From an uncultured Lachnospiraceae bacterium (GTDB lineage Bacteria > Bacillota > Clostridia > Lachnospirales > Lachnospiraceae): a DNA stretch of 8,259 bases. The notes under the pieces are model-generated. The model had not been told where the DNA came from, searched no databases, and saw nothing but the letters and a program-made list of their open reading frames with translations. Of the stretch, positions 1 through 5,981 are shown piece by piece. The position numbers were made by a program, and so were the translations under genes. Position 1 is the first letter of the stretch. Each line of letters opens with the position of its first letter. The stretch covers positions 1 through 8,259 of the forward strand of contig CACXEL010000352.1 in assembly GCA_902766655.1 (NCBI GenBank). Reading direction: 5' to 3'.

Positions 1-12
1 ATTACAGGGGCA

Positions 13-2529
13 TCACATCTTGATTACGTCACTGAACTTCGCATGCTCCTTCACCTTCATGGTCAGCTCCGCCAGGCGGGAGGTGTCTCCGACTAAAATG
101 ACGCCCACCAGGCGGTTCTTGTCGAAGGTATACTTCTCGTAATGTCTCCGGCGCATATCCGTGGTCTCCACCGTCTTGTAGAGCTTCTTCGGATCGCTGC
201 CGTTGTCGCCGATGGCGAAGAGGGAGGTGTTCATGCCGTTGAAGGCCAGGGCGCCGTCCACCGTCTCGTAGGCGACGTCGTCGCCGGCCGCGTTGGCGCC
301 GGCCGTCTTGCCCTGCTCCACGGACTGGCTCCAGAGGGCGTAATTGATGCCGCCGCACTCCGCGCAGTCGCCGGCCGCGTAGATATCCGGCAGGCTGGTC
401 TCCATGTGGTCATTTACGATGATGGAGCGGCCGATGGCGAGCCCTGCGCCCTGGGCCGGGCCCAGATTGCCGCGGACACCGGTGGAAACGATGACCAGCT
501 CCGCCGGGATGACGGTCCCGTCCGCGAGCACGACGCCCTCTTCGTTGATCTCGGAGGTGCTGGCCGCCGTGTAGACCTTGATACCGCAGTCCTCAGCTAC
601 CGTCTTGATCATGGCGGAGGCGGAGGGGTTGAGCTGCCTGGCCATGAGGGCCGGCGCGCCTTCGATGACGGTGACATCGATCTTGGCTCTGCGGAGAGCC
701 CAGGCGGCCTCGAGACCAAGCACGCCGCCGCCGATGACGGCCGCTGTCTTGATACATGGCACCATGGCCTTGACCTTGGCGGCGTCCTCGATGGTGCGGA
801 TGGAGACCACCTTTTCAAGGTCATGTCCCTTGAAGGGCGGCACGAAGCAGTAGGCGCCCAGGGCGTAGATCAGCTTGTCGTAGACCAGCGTGTAGCCGCC
901 GGCCGTGACCGTTTTTGCCTGCGGGTCGATTGCTTCGACCTTGGTGCCTCTCACGAAGGTGATATTGTTCTCTTCGAACCAGCTCTCCTGCTCGACGGCC
1001 ATCTGGTCCTCGGAGAAGTCGGAGAGGAGGGCCTTGGTCAGCATGGGGCGGTTGTAGGGCAGGTGGTCCTCGGCGGAGATCATGGTAATGAAGCCCGTCT
1101 TATCCCGCTCGCGGATGGCCCGCGCCGCCTCCAGGGCGGCCACACCGCCTCCGAGAATGAGATATTTCTGTTCCGTATCCTTCTGATAGCCGGTCCCAAC
1201 GTCGCCCGCAGGCACGAAATTCTCGGGACCCACGCCGCAGACCGGGCACTCCTCGATGGAGGAGTCGAAAATGGCGCCGCAGACCAGGCACTTGACCAGC
1301 TGCCTGGCCCCCTTGGCCGTCTTCTTCTGCTCCTTCTTTAAGAGGACGCAGCCGAAGTTGTAGCCGAAGTCGTAAGCGTCTGTCAGCTGGTTGTCGTCAG
1401 GCTTGAAGCGGACCCGGAAGCCGTCCAGGACCTTGAGCCGGACCTGCTTCAGGCGCTCGATGATGTGGGGAACGCCCTCGCCGGACCAGCCGTAGCTGCC
1501 GAAGGCCGAGGCCAGGCGGCCCTTGAAGACCGGCGGATACATGCCGAGGGTCAGGTTGTAGACTGGCTCCAGGGCCTCGCCCAGGATCGTGGGCGTGCCG
1601 AAGAGGTAGCCGTCGGCGGCCGCCATGTCGGCTGCCAGGTTCGTCTTGTCGTCGAAGACGAGATCGTAGCGGTGGACCTCCGCACCGGCGTCCTCCACGC
1701 CCTTGGCGATGGCCTCGGAGAGCTTCTTGGTGTAGCCGTAAGCGCTGACGTAGGGCATGACGACCAGCTTCTTGTCCTTGGCGGCCGGCGCCTTGCACCA
1801 GTCACGGTACCAGCCGAAGAGCTGGTCGAAGTGGGAATCCAGGACGGGGCCGTGGCCGCAGCAGATATGCTCTATTTCCAGATCCTTGATCCTGTCGAGG
1901 GCGGCGGCCATGTAGGGGTAGGCGAAGGGGCCGATGATGCAGTCGAAATAGTACCTGGTCGCCTCCGCGTAGCCCGCCTCGTCCGTGACCGAGGACCGGA
2001 CGATGCCCTCGGCCGCGTAGTGGGAGCCGAAGGAATCGCAGGGGAAGAGGGTCTTCATTTCCGGACAGTAGGTGTACATGGTGTCCGGCCAGTGGAGGTT
2101 GGGCAGGACCATGAACTCCAGGGTCTTGTCGCCCAAAGACAGGGTCATCCCGTCCGTCACGGAGATGGAATTGAAGTCGGTGTTGATGATGTGCTTCAGG
2201 AACTGGATCGCCGTGCCGGTGGCGACGACCGTGATATGCGGATTCATGTCGAGGAGCTTCGCGATCGAGCCCGCGTGGTCCGGCTCCGTGTGGTCCATGA
2301 TCAGATAATCGATCTGGGAGACGGAGGCCACCGACTCGATGTAGCCCACCATCTCGTCAAAAAAGGCTTCCTTGGCCGTCTCGAAGAGGGCGGTCTTCTC
2401 GCTCCCCTCCATGAGATACGAGTTGTAGGATGTACCGTACTTGGTCTCCATGATGATGTCAAACACTCTGAGGTCGGGGTCCAGGACACCGGTCCAGTAC
2501 AGGTCTTGTTTGATTTTGAACGCTTTCAT
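13..2529 (-). CDS. Class F-type flavodiiron protein fused to rubredoxin and NADH:rubredoxin oxidoreductase (O2/NO reductase)
   Basis: Soluble cytoplasmic enzyme that should pass electrons from NAD(P)H through FAD, a rubredoxin iron and FMN to a diiron site, reducing O2 to water (possibly NO to N2O). Residues 1-245 form the metallo-beta-lactamase-like domain, with all seven expected diiron ligands: H80, E82, D84, H85 (HxExDH), H146, D165 and H226. Residues 253-398 are a flavodoxin-like FMN domain (S262-AYGYT loop, GTPT at 311-314). Residues 411-435 form a rubredoxin centre with C414xxC417 and C428xxC431, only ten residues between the pairs. Residues 455-838 are a pyridine-nucleotide disulfide oxidoreductase-type module with an FAD motif (G460xG462), an NAD(P) motif (G600xG602xxG605) and a second FAD motif near YAAGD (717-721). 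The whole chain is intact. The start is supported by GGAGG at 2537-2541 on the minus strand, seven bases upstream. The architecture matches flavodiiron proteins described in Clostridioides difficile and Trichomonas. O2 as main substrate is inferred from that family. Confidence 0.95.
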   Translation of the reverse strand: MKAFKIKQDLYWTGVLDPDLRVFDIIMETKYGTSYNSYLMEGSEKTALFETAKEAFFDEMVGYIESVASVSQIDYLIMDHTEPDHAGSIAKLLDMNPHITVVATGTAIQFLKHIINTDFNSISVTDGMTLSLGDKTLEFMVLPNLHWPDTMYTYCPEMKTLFPCDSFGSHYAAEGIVRSSVTDEAGYAEATRYYFDCIIGPFAYPYMAAALDRIKDLEIEHICCGHGPVLDSHFDQLFGWYRDWCKAPAAKDKKLVVMPYVSAYGYTKKLSEAIAKGVEDAGAEVHRYDLVFDDKTNLAADMAAADGYLFGTPTILGEALEPVYNLTLGMYPPVFKGRLASAFGSYGWSGEGVPHIIERLKQVRLKVLDGFRVRFKPDDNQLTDAYDFGYNFGCVLLKKEQKKTAKGARQLVKCLVCGAIFDSSIEECPVCGVGPENFVPAGDVGTGYQKDTEQKYLILGGGVAALEAARAIRERDKTGFITMISAEDHLPYNRPMLTKALLSDFSEDQMAVEQESWFEENNITFVRGTKVEAIDPQAKTVTAGGYTLVYDKLIYALGAYCFVPPFKGHDLEKVVSIRTIEDAAKVKAMVPCIKTAAVIGGGVLGLEAAWALRRAKIDVTVIEGAPALMARQLNPSASAMIKTVAEDCGIKVYTAASTSEINEEGVVLADGTVIPAELVIVSTGVRGNLGPAQGAGLAIGRSIIVNDHMETSLPDIYAAGDCAECGGINYALWSQSVEQGKTAGANAAGDDVAYETVDGALAFNGMNTSLFAIGDNGSDPKKLYKTVETTDMRRRHYEKYTFDKNRLVGVILVGDTSRLAELTMKVKEHAKFSDVIKM

Positions 2530-2679
2530 TCTTCTTCCTCCATCACTTTTGGGGGCGCATGGCCCCTTCGGTCAGGGTCCTGTGGGTCGGTGGTGCAGCG
2601 GCCTTGCCCTTCATTCCCGCTGGAAATGCACCCAGGGCTCTCCGCGCACAGTTCAGTAGATCGGACCCTCCCGAACGAT

Positions 2680-2724
2680 CATGAATTGCCTATACCCTTT
2701 CAGCTTACCATGAAGTTGCCTATA
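2680..2724. repeat. Pair of near-identical direct repeats upstream of the flavodiiron gene
   Basis: CATGAATTGCCTATA at 2680-2694 and CATGAAGTTGCCTATA at 2709-2724 differ only by one inserted G. Their ends are 30 bp apart, close to three helical turns, so both would face the same side of the DNA. Two same-facing copies in a likely promoter region suggest a binding site for a transcription factor controlling the flavodiiron gene. The regulator is unknown; the operator role is inference. Confidence 0.55.
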
Positions 2725-2753
2725 AAAAAAGCGTGCTTTTCAATATATTTTTC

Positions 2754-2770
2754 GCATTTTTACCAAATGC
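2754..2770. repeat. 17-bp dyad, possible operator
   Basis: GCATTT (2754-2759) and AAATGC (2765-2770) are perfect inverted arms around a 5-bp centre. The dyad lies in the AT-rich block, a few bases from the TATATT-like minus-strand -10 at 2742-2747, a position suited to a repressor of the flavodiiron gene. It could also be chance in AT-rich DNA. Confidence 0.35.
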
Positions 2771-2858
2771 TCCCCTTTCCTGTTTTCTTAACAGCTCTGG
2801 AAAACGAGGGGGAGGCGGGGCAGAGGGGGCCAAAAGATCCGTCCATACAAAATGATAA

Positions 2859-2871
2859 CTTTGTGACAAAG
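2859..2871. repeat. 13-bp perfect palindrome CTTTGTGACAAAG
   Basis: Six-base arms CTTTGT and ACAAAG flank a single central G at 2865. It ends three bases before the promoter module shared with the glucosidase gene begins (2874). The equivalent place upstream of the glucosidase has no such palindrome, so if it is an operator it acts only on the symporter or on the divergent flavodiiron gene. I do not recognise it as a known operator consensus. Confidence 0.4.
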
Positions 2872-2873
2872 AA

Positions 2874-2936
2874 GATACATCGTTGGCGTGATTCATACAT
2901 CCCTGATAGAATGACCCTCCCCTTTTCCTGTATCAT
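2874..2936 (+). promoter_or_regulatory. Promoter module of the symporter gene, shared with the glucosidase gene
   Basis: This stretch aligns without gaps to 5864-5926, with 30 of the first 43 positions identical and 11 of the next 20; similarity stops abruptly upstream of 2874. It starts with TACATCGTTG (2876-2885). A -35-like TTGGCG (2883-2888) is 18 bp from an extended -10, TG at 2904-2905 plus TAGAAT at 2907-2912, predicting transcription from about 2918. Two copies of ATACATC, at 2875-2881 and 2895-2901, are 20 bp apart in the same orientation, the geometry of AraC-family half-sites. A second -10-like TATCAT at 2931-2936 also has a counterpart in the other copy. Binding by the AraC protein encoded at 4642-5859 is inferred from proximity and site geometry. 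Confidence 0.65.
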
Positions 2937-2982
2937 CAGGTCAACAGGTTGAGATACCTAAGGCTTGAAATAAGAAAAGGAG
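2917..2982 (+). promoter_or_regulatory. Symporter mRNA leader that can pair with its own Shine-Dalgarno
   Basis: The predicted 5' end of the symporter mRNA is complementary to its ribosome binding site. CCTTTTC (2921-2927) pairs with GAAAAGG (2974-2980), and CT (2917-2918) can pair with AG (2981-2982) across a 2-base bulge, covering the AAGGAG at 2977-2982. Inside this, GTATC (2930-2934) pairs with GATAC (2953-2957), extended by TCAG/TTGA pairing. The structure is modest and could be fortuitous; it is listed because the glucosidase leader has the same arrangement in much stronger form. Confidence 0.4.
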
Positions 2983-2991
2983 TATACGATC

Positions 2992-4476
2992 ATGGCTAAA
3001 ACCCCGAAAGCAAAGAACCCGGAAGCGGTAGGCTTCAAAGAAATCTTCGGCACCACAGCGCTTTCCACCAACAACGGTCTCGCCGCCGTCTTCATGTCAT
3101 CCATGTTCATGGCCTTCATGACTGACTACGCGGGCCTTGGCAAGATGGGCGCCACCCTGGCCACCGTCCTGCTGCTGGCAGCCCGTATCATCGATGCGGT
3201 GGACGACCCGATCCAGGGCTTCATCATGGACAGCGGCAAGATCGGCAAGCACGGCAAGTACAAGCCCTTCTTCCTCCTCTCCATCATCATGACCACTATC
3301 GGCGTCATCCTGCTTTACAGCCTCCCGGGCGGCATCACATCCAGCGCTGTCCTGGTCACCATCTGGGTCATCTTCTTCTATCTGGTCTACGACATCGGCA
3401 TGTCCTTCTACAACCAGAACCTGCTCTTCAGGACCATGACCAATGATCCGGGTGAGCGCTCCAAGCTTCTGATCGGCCCGCGTCTTTGGGTCATGATCCT
3501 GGGTATCTTCGGCTCGGCCATGGCTGCCATCGCCGTCTCCATCCAGGCTGTCACCGGCAGCTATAAGACTGCTTATATGATCCTCGCCATCGTGGTCATG
3601 CTGGTTTCATTTGTCATCTCCATCATCGGCTGGTTCCTGGTCAAGGAGAAGCATGTCGTGGAGCAGGATCCCGAGGACAAGGTCAAATTCTCCGACTTCT
3701 TTGAGCTCATGCGGACCAACAAGCCCATGATGCTCAACTTCTTCAAGAATCTCTTCACCGGCTTCATCTGGACATTCCTCTTCGCGGCTCCCATGTACTA
3801 CGTAAAGTACGCCTACGCGGCTGACCTCACGACCGGCGAGGTGAACATGGAGTATTACGCCACCCTGTCCATGGTCGTCTCCCTCATGATGATGTTCCCG
3901 CTTATTCTGGGCACCATCGCCGCTAACCCTGTCCTCAAGGCCTTCAAGGGCAACTTCCTGAAAATGCACATCTTCGACCTGGGCCTGCAGGGTGTCTCCG
4001 GTCTCCTTATGTTCATCATGCAGATCCTGGGCCTTCTGGGCCGCAGCCCGGTGTTCTTCTTCATCCCCATGTTCTTGATGGCCTTCGCCGTGGGTATTGA
4101 CTTCGTCCCCGGCTCCAACCTGAGCATGGAAATCATGGACTACACCATCTATAAGACCGGCAAGGACCGCTCCGCCCTGACCGGTGTTCTGGAAAAGTTC
4201 CTGGAGAAGGCCCAGAGCGCCGTGTCCTCCGCCATCGTCGGCGGCGTCCTGATTGCCATCGGCTACCAGGTCGACTCCGTCACCGGCAACTATGCCGGCG
4301 ACCTGGCCAAGATGCCCACCATGCTGACCTGGATGATCGTCATCATCGGCCTTGTCCCCGCCATCCTCGCGGTCATCGGCATCCTCATCATCCGGACCTA
4401 CCCGATCAATCAGTCCATGCGCCAGGATATCCAGCAGTTCATCACCACGCACCAGACCAAGAAAGAGGTCGACTGA
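2992..4476 (+). CDS. GPH-family (MelB-like) glycoside:cation symporter
   Basis: Integral membrane permease of the glycoside-pentoside-hexuronide:cation symporter family, part of the major facilitator superfamily. It should import a sugar or glycoside with Na+ or H+. The 494-residue length fits the family, and the chain is a series of hydrophobic segments compatible with twelve membrane helices, both ends cytoplasmic. The diagnostic motif R65-IIDAVDDP-IQG carries D68 and D72, which correspond to the cation-site aspartates D55 and D59 of E. coli MelB. It is followed by the cytoplasmic-loop motif GKHGKYKP (85-92). The late conserved segment with D383, then GKDRSALTG (390-398), is also typical. 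AAGGAG at 2977-2982, nine bases upstream, supports the start. It is followed by its own terminator, so it is probably monocistronic, yet it shares a promoter module with the downstream glucosidase. The substrate is unknown; a glucoside or xyloside matching the GH3 enzyme is inferred. Confidence 0.93.
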   Translation: MAKTPKAKNPEAVGFKEIFGTTALSTNNGLAAVFMSSMFMAFMTDYAGLGKMGATLATVLLLAARIIDAVDDPIQGFIMDSGKIGKHGKYKPFFLLSIIMTTIGVILLYSLPGGITSSAVLVTIWVIFFYLVYDIGMSFYNQNLLFRTMTNDPGERSKLLIGPRLWVMILGIFGSAMAAIAVSIQAVTGSYKTAYMILAIVVMLVSFVISIIGWFLVKEKHVVEQDPEDKVKFSDFFELMRTNKPMMLNFFKNLFTGFIWTFLFAAPMYYVKYAYAADLTTGEVNMEYYATLSMVVSLMMMFPLILGTIAANPVLKAFKGNFLKMHIFDLGLQGVSGLLMFIMQILGLLGRSPVFFFIPMFLMAFAVGIDFVPGSNLSMEIMDYTIYKTGKDRSALTGVLEKFLEKAQSAVSSAIVGGVLIAIGYQVDSVTGNYAGDLAKMPTMLTWMIVIIGLVPAILAVIGILIIRTYPINQSMRQDIQQFITTHQTKKEVD

Positions 4477-4493
4477 TCATACACATACGGAAG

Positions 4494-4526
4494 GCGCCCC
4501 GCGATAAGCGGGGCGCTGTTTTTTTT
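4494..4526 (+). terminator. Strong intrinsic terminator of the symporter gene
   Basis: GCGCCCCGC (4494-4502) and GCGGGGCGC (4508-4516) form a perfect 9-bp GC-rich stem with a 5-base loop, followed after TG by eight Ts (4519-4526). It begins 18 bases after the symporter stop codon and should separate symporter transcription from the regulator gene. Confidence 0.93.
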
Positions 4527-4533
4527 CCGCAAA

Positions 4534-4609
4534 TATGGTATCATGTAACTGTTCATTATTATCGGGGGCCAAGCTGCTGGCCCGGGATGCTGAACAGGTA
4601 TGGTATCAT
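4534..4609. repeat. 11-bp direct repeat flanking a small hairpin upstream of the AraC-family gene
   Basis: TATGGTATCAT occurs at 4534-4544 and again at 4599-4609, 65 bp apart. Between them GGGCCA (4566-4571) and TGGCCC (4578-4583) form a perfect 6-bp stem around a 6-base loop. Each repeat contains a -10-like TATCAT, and ATG/CAT at the ends of ATGGTATCAT make it a partial dyad. It could be a pair of binding sites for the regulator's own control or a pair of weak tandem promoters. No copy occurs in the two promoters of the symporter/glucosidase module. Confidence 0.5.
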
Positions 4610-4618
4610 TAATACAAT
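4591..4618 (+). promoter_or_regulatory. Candidate promoter of the AraC-family gene
   Basis: A good -10, TACAAT at 4613-4618, lies 16 bp downstream of a weak -35-like TGAACA (4591-4596). Transcription from about 4625 would give a leader of under 20 bases containing the ribosome binding site. The -10 overlaps the end of the downstream TATGGTATCAT repeat region, which could allow autoregulation. The weak -35 makes this tentative. Confidence 0.4.
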
Positions 4619-4641
4619 AAAGACCGGAAGGGGACGGAAAA

Positions 4642-5859
4642 ATGGCTTCTCTGTACGACAGCTTTTCAGAGGAAGGGAAAAACAAACTCGAATATCTTCG
4701 CATCGTAAGTGAACTGTCCGGCATCTCTGTCGCGGTATGGCTCACCGGCAAGCCGCTCGCCGGGTCCTCCTGGACAAGCTGTGCGGACGGGCTGCATCCC
4801 TGCTTTTCCCACGAGCCCCTTCGCGCATCCGTGGAGGATTACTGCCGAAGAGGCCGCCCCAGCATCTATTTCGAAGCAGACCAGGTGGTTTACGGCGTCA
4901 TGCCCCTCGGCTCCTATTCGCTGGCGATCGGTCCGGCCGCCATATGGGCTGTCAGCGAGGATTTCGGGGAAAGCTACGCCAAAAGCCACGGACTGAGTGC
5001 CGCTGTGCCCATGCCGAGAGTGGAGATGAACGTACTGATCCGGTACATGGACCTCATTTTCCTCCACTTCAGCGGCACGACGGTCTCCCGGGAGGAAATA
5101 TCGGTCAATGCGGATATCCTGGACGCCTGGCAGCGCAGCGGGGACCTGGAGGAATACCAGCTGGAGCAGTCTGAAAGCGACCGGGAGCATACGACGGGAA
5201 TCGAATTTGAGAACAAGCTGCTCATGGCGGTCCAAAAAGGAGACGCTGCCGAGCTCAAGGCCTTGCTTTTCGGCTCGACGCCGGATTACGGGGAGATCGG
5301 GTCCTTCTCCGATGAGAAGAACAAGGAAAATGAATACCTTGCCGTCTCCGTCATCGCCCTGATGACCAGGGCAGCCGTCGCGGGCGGCGCGCCGACAGAG
5401 ACCGCGCACGAGCTGGGGGATGTGTATCTGAAGAGGCTGGCCAGAGCCGTGCTCCGCGGGGAGCCCTTCCTGTCCCTGTCCTACAACGCCATGTTCGAAT
5501 TTACCGAGCTGGTCAGGCGCGCGAGGGAGGAGAAGAGCTCTGTCTCGTATGTGGACGCCTGCAAGGAATACATCGAGAAGAACCTGCGCAAGAATCTGCA
5601 GGTCAGTGACATTGCCCCCGCCCTTGGGCTGAGCCGGACCTACCTCTCCCGGCTCTTCAGCCAGGCGGAGGGAATCACCATCCAGCAGTACATCCAGAAG
5701 GAGAAATGCCGCCACGCCGCCCAGATGCTCCAGTACTCCGACTACTCCATCTCCATGATCGCCCAGTATTTCGGCTTCTCCTCCCAGAGCTATTTCGGCT
5801 CCTGCTTCCAGACCTGGTACGGGATGACGCCCAACGCCTACCGCCGGGAACACCACTGA
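4642..5859 (+). CDS. AraC-family transcriptional regulator (YesN-like, with N-terminal sensor region)
   Basis: Cytoplasmic DNA-binding regulator of 405 residues. The C-terminal part, about 303-402, is the AraC/XylS domain: a first helix-turn-helix near 320-341 (VSDIAPALGLSRTYLSRLF) and a second near 368-392, ending in the signature GFSSQSYFGSCFQ...GMTPNAYRR. The middle region (about 187-290: ENKLLMAVQKGD, then a helical stretch with TRAAVAGGA) is a conserved feature of clostridial YesN-like regulators. Residues 1-160 are a likely ligand-sensing region that I cannot assign to a family; it has three cysteines close together (C47, C54, C68). No membrane segment is visible, so it should sense an intracellular signal. 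AAGGGG at 4628-4633, eight bases upstream, fits the start. It sits between the symporter and GH3 genes, which share a promoter module with AraC-type half-site spacing, so it probably controls both. The inducer and whether it activates or represses are not visible. Confidence 0.94.
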   Translation: MASLYDSFSEEGKNKLEYLRIVSELSGISVAVWLTGKPLAGSSWTSCADGLHPCFSHEPLRASVEDYCRRGRPSIYFEADQVVYGVMPLGSYSLAIGPAAIWAVSEDFGESYAKSHGLSAAVPMPRVEMNVLIRYMDLIFLHFSGTTVSREEISVNADILDAWQRSGDLEEYQLEQSESDREHTTGIEFENKLLMAVQKGDAAELKALLFGSTPDYGEIGSFSDEKNKENEYLAVSVIALMTRAAVAGGAPTETAHELGDVYLKRLARAVLRGEPFLSLSYNAMFEFTELVRRAREEKSSVSYVDACKEYIEKNLRKNLQVSDIAPALGLSRTYLSRLFSQAEGITIQQYIQKEKCRHAAQMLQYSDYSISMIAQYFGFSSQSYFGSCFQTWYGMTPNAYRREHH

Positions 5860-5863
5860 GATT

Positions 5864-5926
5864 GGTACATCGTTGACACAATTGGCACACCGCTTATAGA
5901 TTGACGGACAGCTCTTCCGTTACAAT
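5864..5926 (+). promoter_or_regulatory. Promoter module of the glucosidase gene, second copy of the symporter module
   Basis: Ungapped counterpart of 2874-2936, starting four bases after the regulator's stop codon. TACATCGTTG (5866-5875) is identical in both. A perfect consensus -35 TTGACA (5873-5878) is followed by TAGATT (5897-5902, 18-bp spacing) or TATAGA (5895-5900, 16-bp spacing), predicting transcription from about 5907-5909. The two half-site-like elements are TACATC (5866-5871) and the weaker CACACC (5886-5891), again 20 bp apart. TACAAT at 5921-5926 is an alternative -10 at the same offset as TATCAT in the symporter copy. If used, the RNA would start near 5933 and lack the 5' arm of the leader hairpin. 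Confidence 0.68.
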
Positions 5927-5981
5927 AAAACCACAGGTAAAGATACGCGTTACCGCGGTTTTATTGGAACGGAGGAGTTGT
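5908..5981 (+). promoter_or_regulatory. Long leader hairpin enclosing the glucosidase Shine-Dalgarno, with U5 tract
   Basis: Bases 5908-5932 pair with 5957-5981: 25 positions with one A-G mismatch (5922/5967) and two G-U pairs (5911/5978, 5915/5974). The uninterrupted core is CAATAAAACC (5923-5932) with GGTTTTATTG (5957-5966). After a small internal loop, GGTAA (5936-5940) pairs with TTACC (5950-5954), capped by nine bases. The descending arm contains the whole ribosome binding site GGAGGAG (5971-5977), and five Ts (5981-5985) end right before ATG 5986. The element could therefore hide the Shine-Dalgarno, act as an intrinsic terminator or attenuator for RNA running in from the regulator gene, or both. 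An alternative inner hairpin, CGCG (5946-5949) with CGCG (5954-5957), and the repeated CGTTAC (5918-5923, 5948-5953) allow competing folds. No known riboswitch class is recognised. Confidence 0.7.

Larger units (their letters stand above)
2530..2873. other. Upstream control region of the flavodiiron gene, no gene found
   Basis: Non-coding stretch between two divergent genes. The half nearest the flavodiiron start (about 2545-2680) is GC-rich and would be its 5' leader; it can form a small hairpin (GGGGC at 2552-2556 with GCCCC at 2562-2566). The part from about 2690 to 2770 is AT-rich and is the most likely place for the minus-strand promoter; a TATATT-like -10 lies at 2742-2747 on the minus strand, but I see no convincing -35 with it. 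Imperfect direct repeats and two dyads in this region are listed separately. No convincing protein-coding gene is visible. Confidence 0.6.

Noticed and set aside
2543..2614. A 23-codon minus-strand open frame (starts MKGKAAAPP) ending just before the flavodiiron ribosome binding site, possibly a leader peptide.
   Set aside because: Its ribosome binding site is weak, the composition is what GC-rich DNA gives by chance, and no regulatory codon run or attenuator structure accompanies it.
2782..2805. GTTTTC/GAAAAC inverted repeat as a terminator or operator.
   Set aside because: Six-base AT-rich arms with a 12-base loop and no T-run; no gene ends nearby, so there is nothing to terminate.
142..2952. 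Long open frames on the plus strand opposite the flavodiiron gene (399 and 495 codons).
   Set aside because: They lie antisense to a gene with complete catalytic motifs, their translations are low-complexity Gly/Ala/Asp/Val/Arg with no family resemblance, and GC-rich third positions readily create such shadows.
5908..5981. The GH3 leader hairpin as a known riboswitch.
   Set aside because: It is a simple long hairpin without the conserved junctions or pseudoknots of the riboswitch classes I know; a T-box is also unlikely for a sugar gene and no specifier or T-box bulge is visible.
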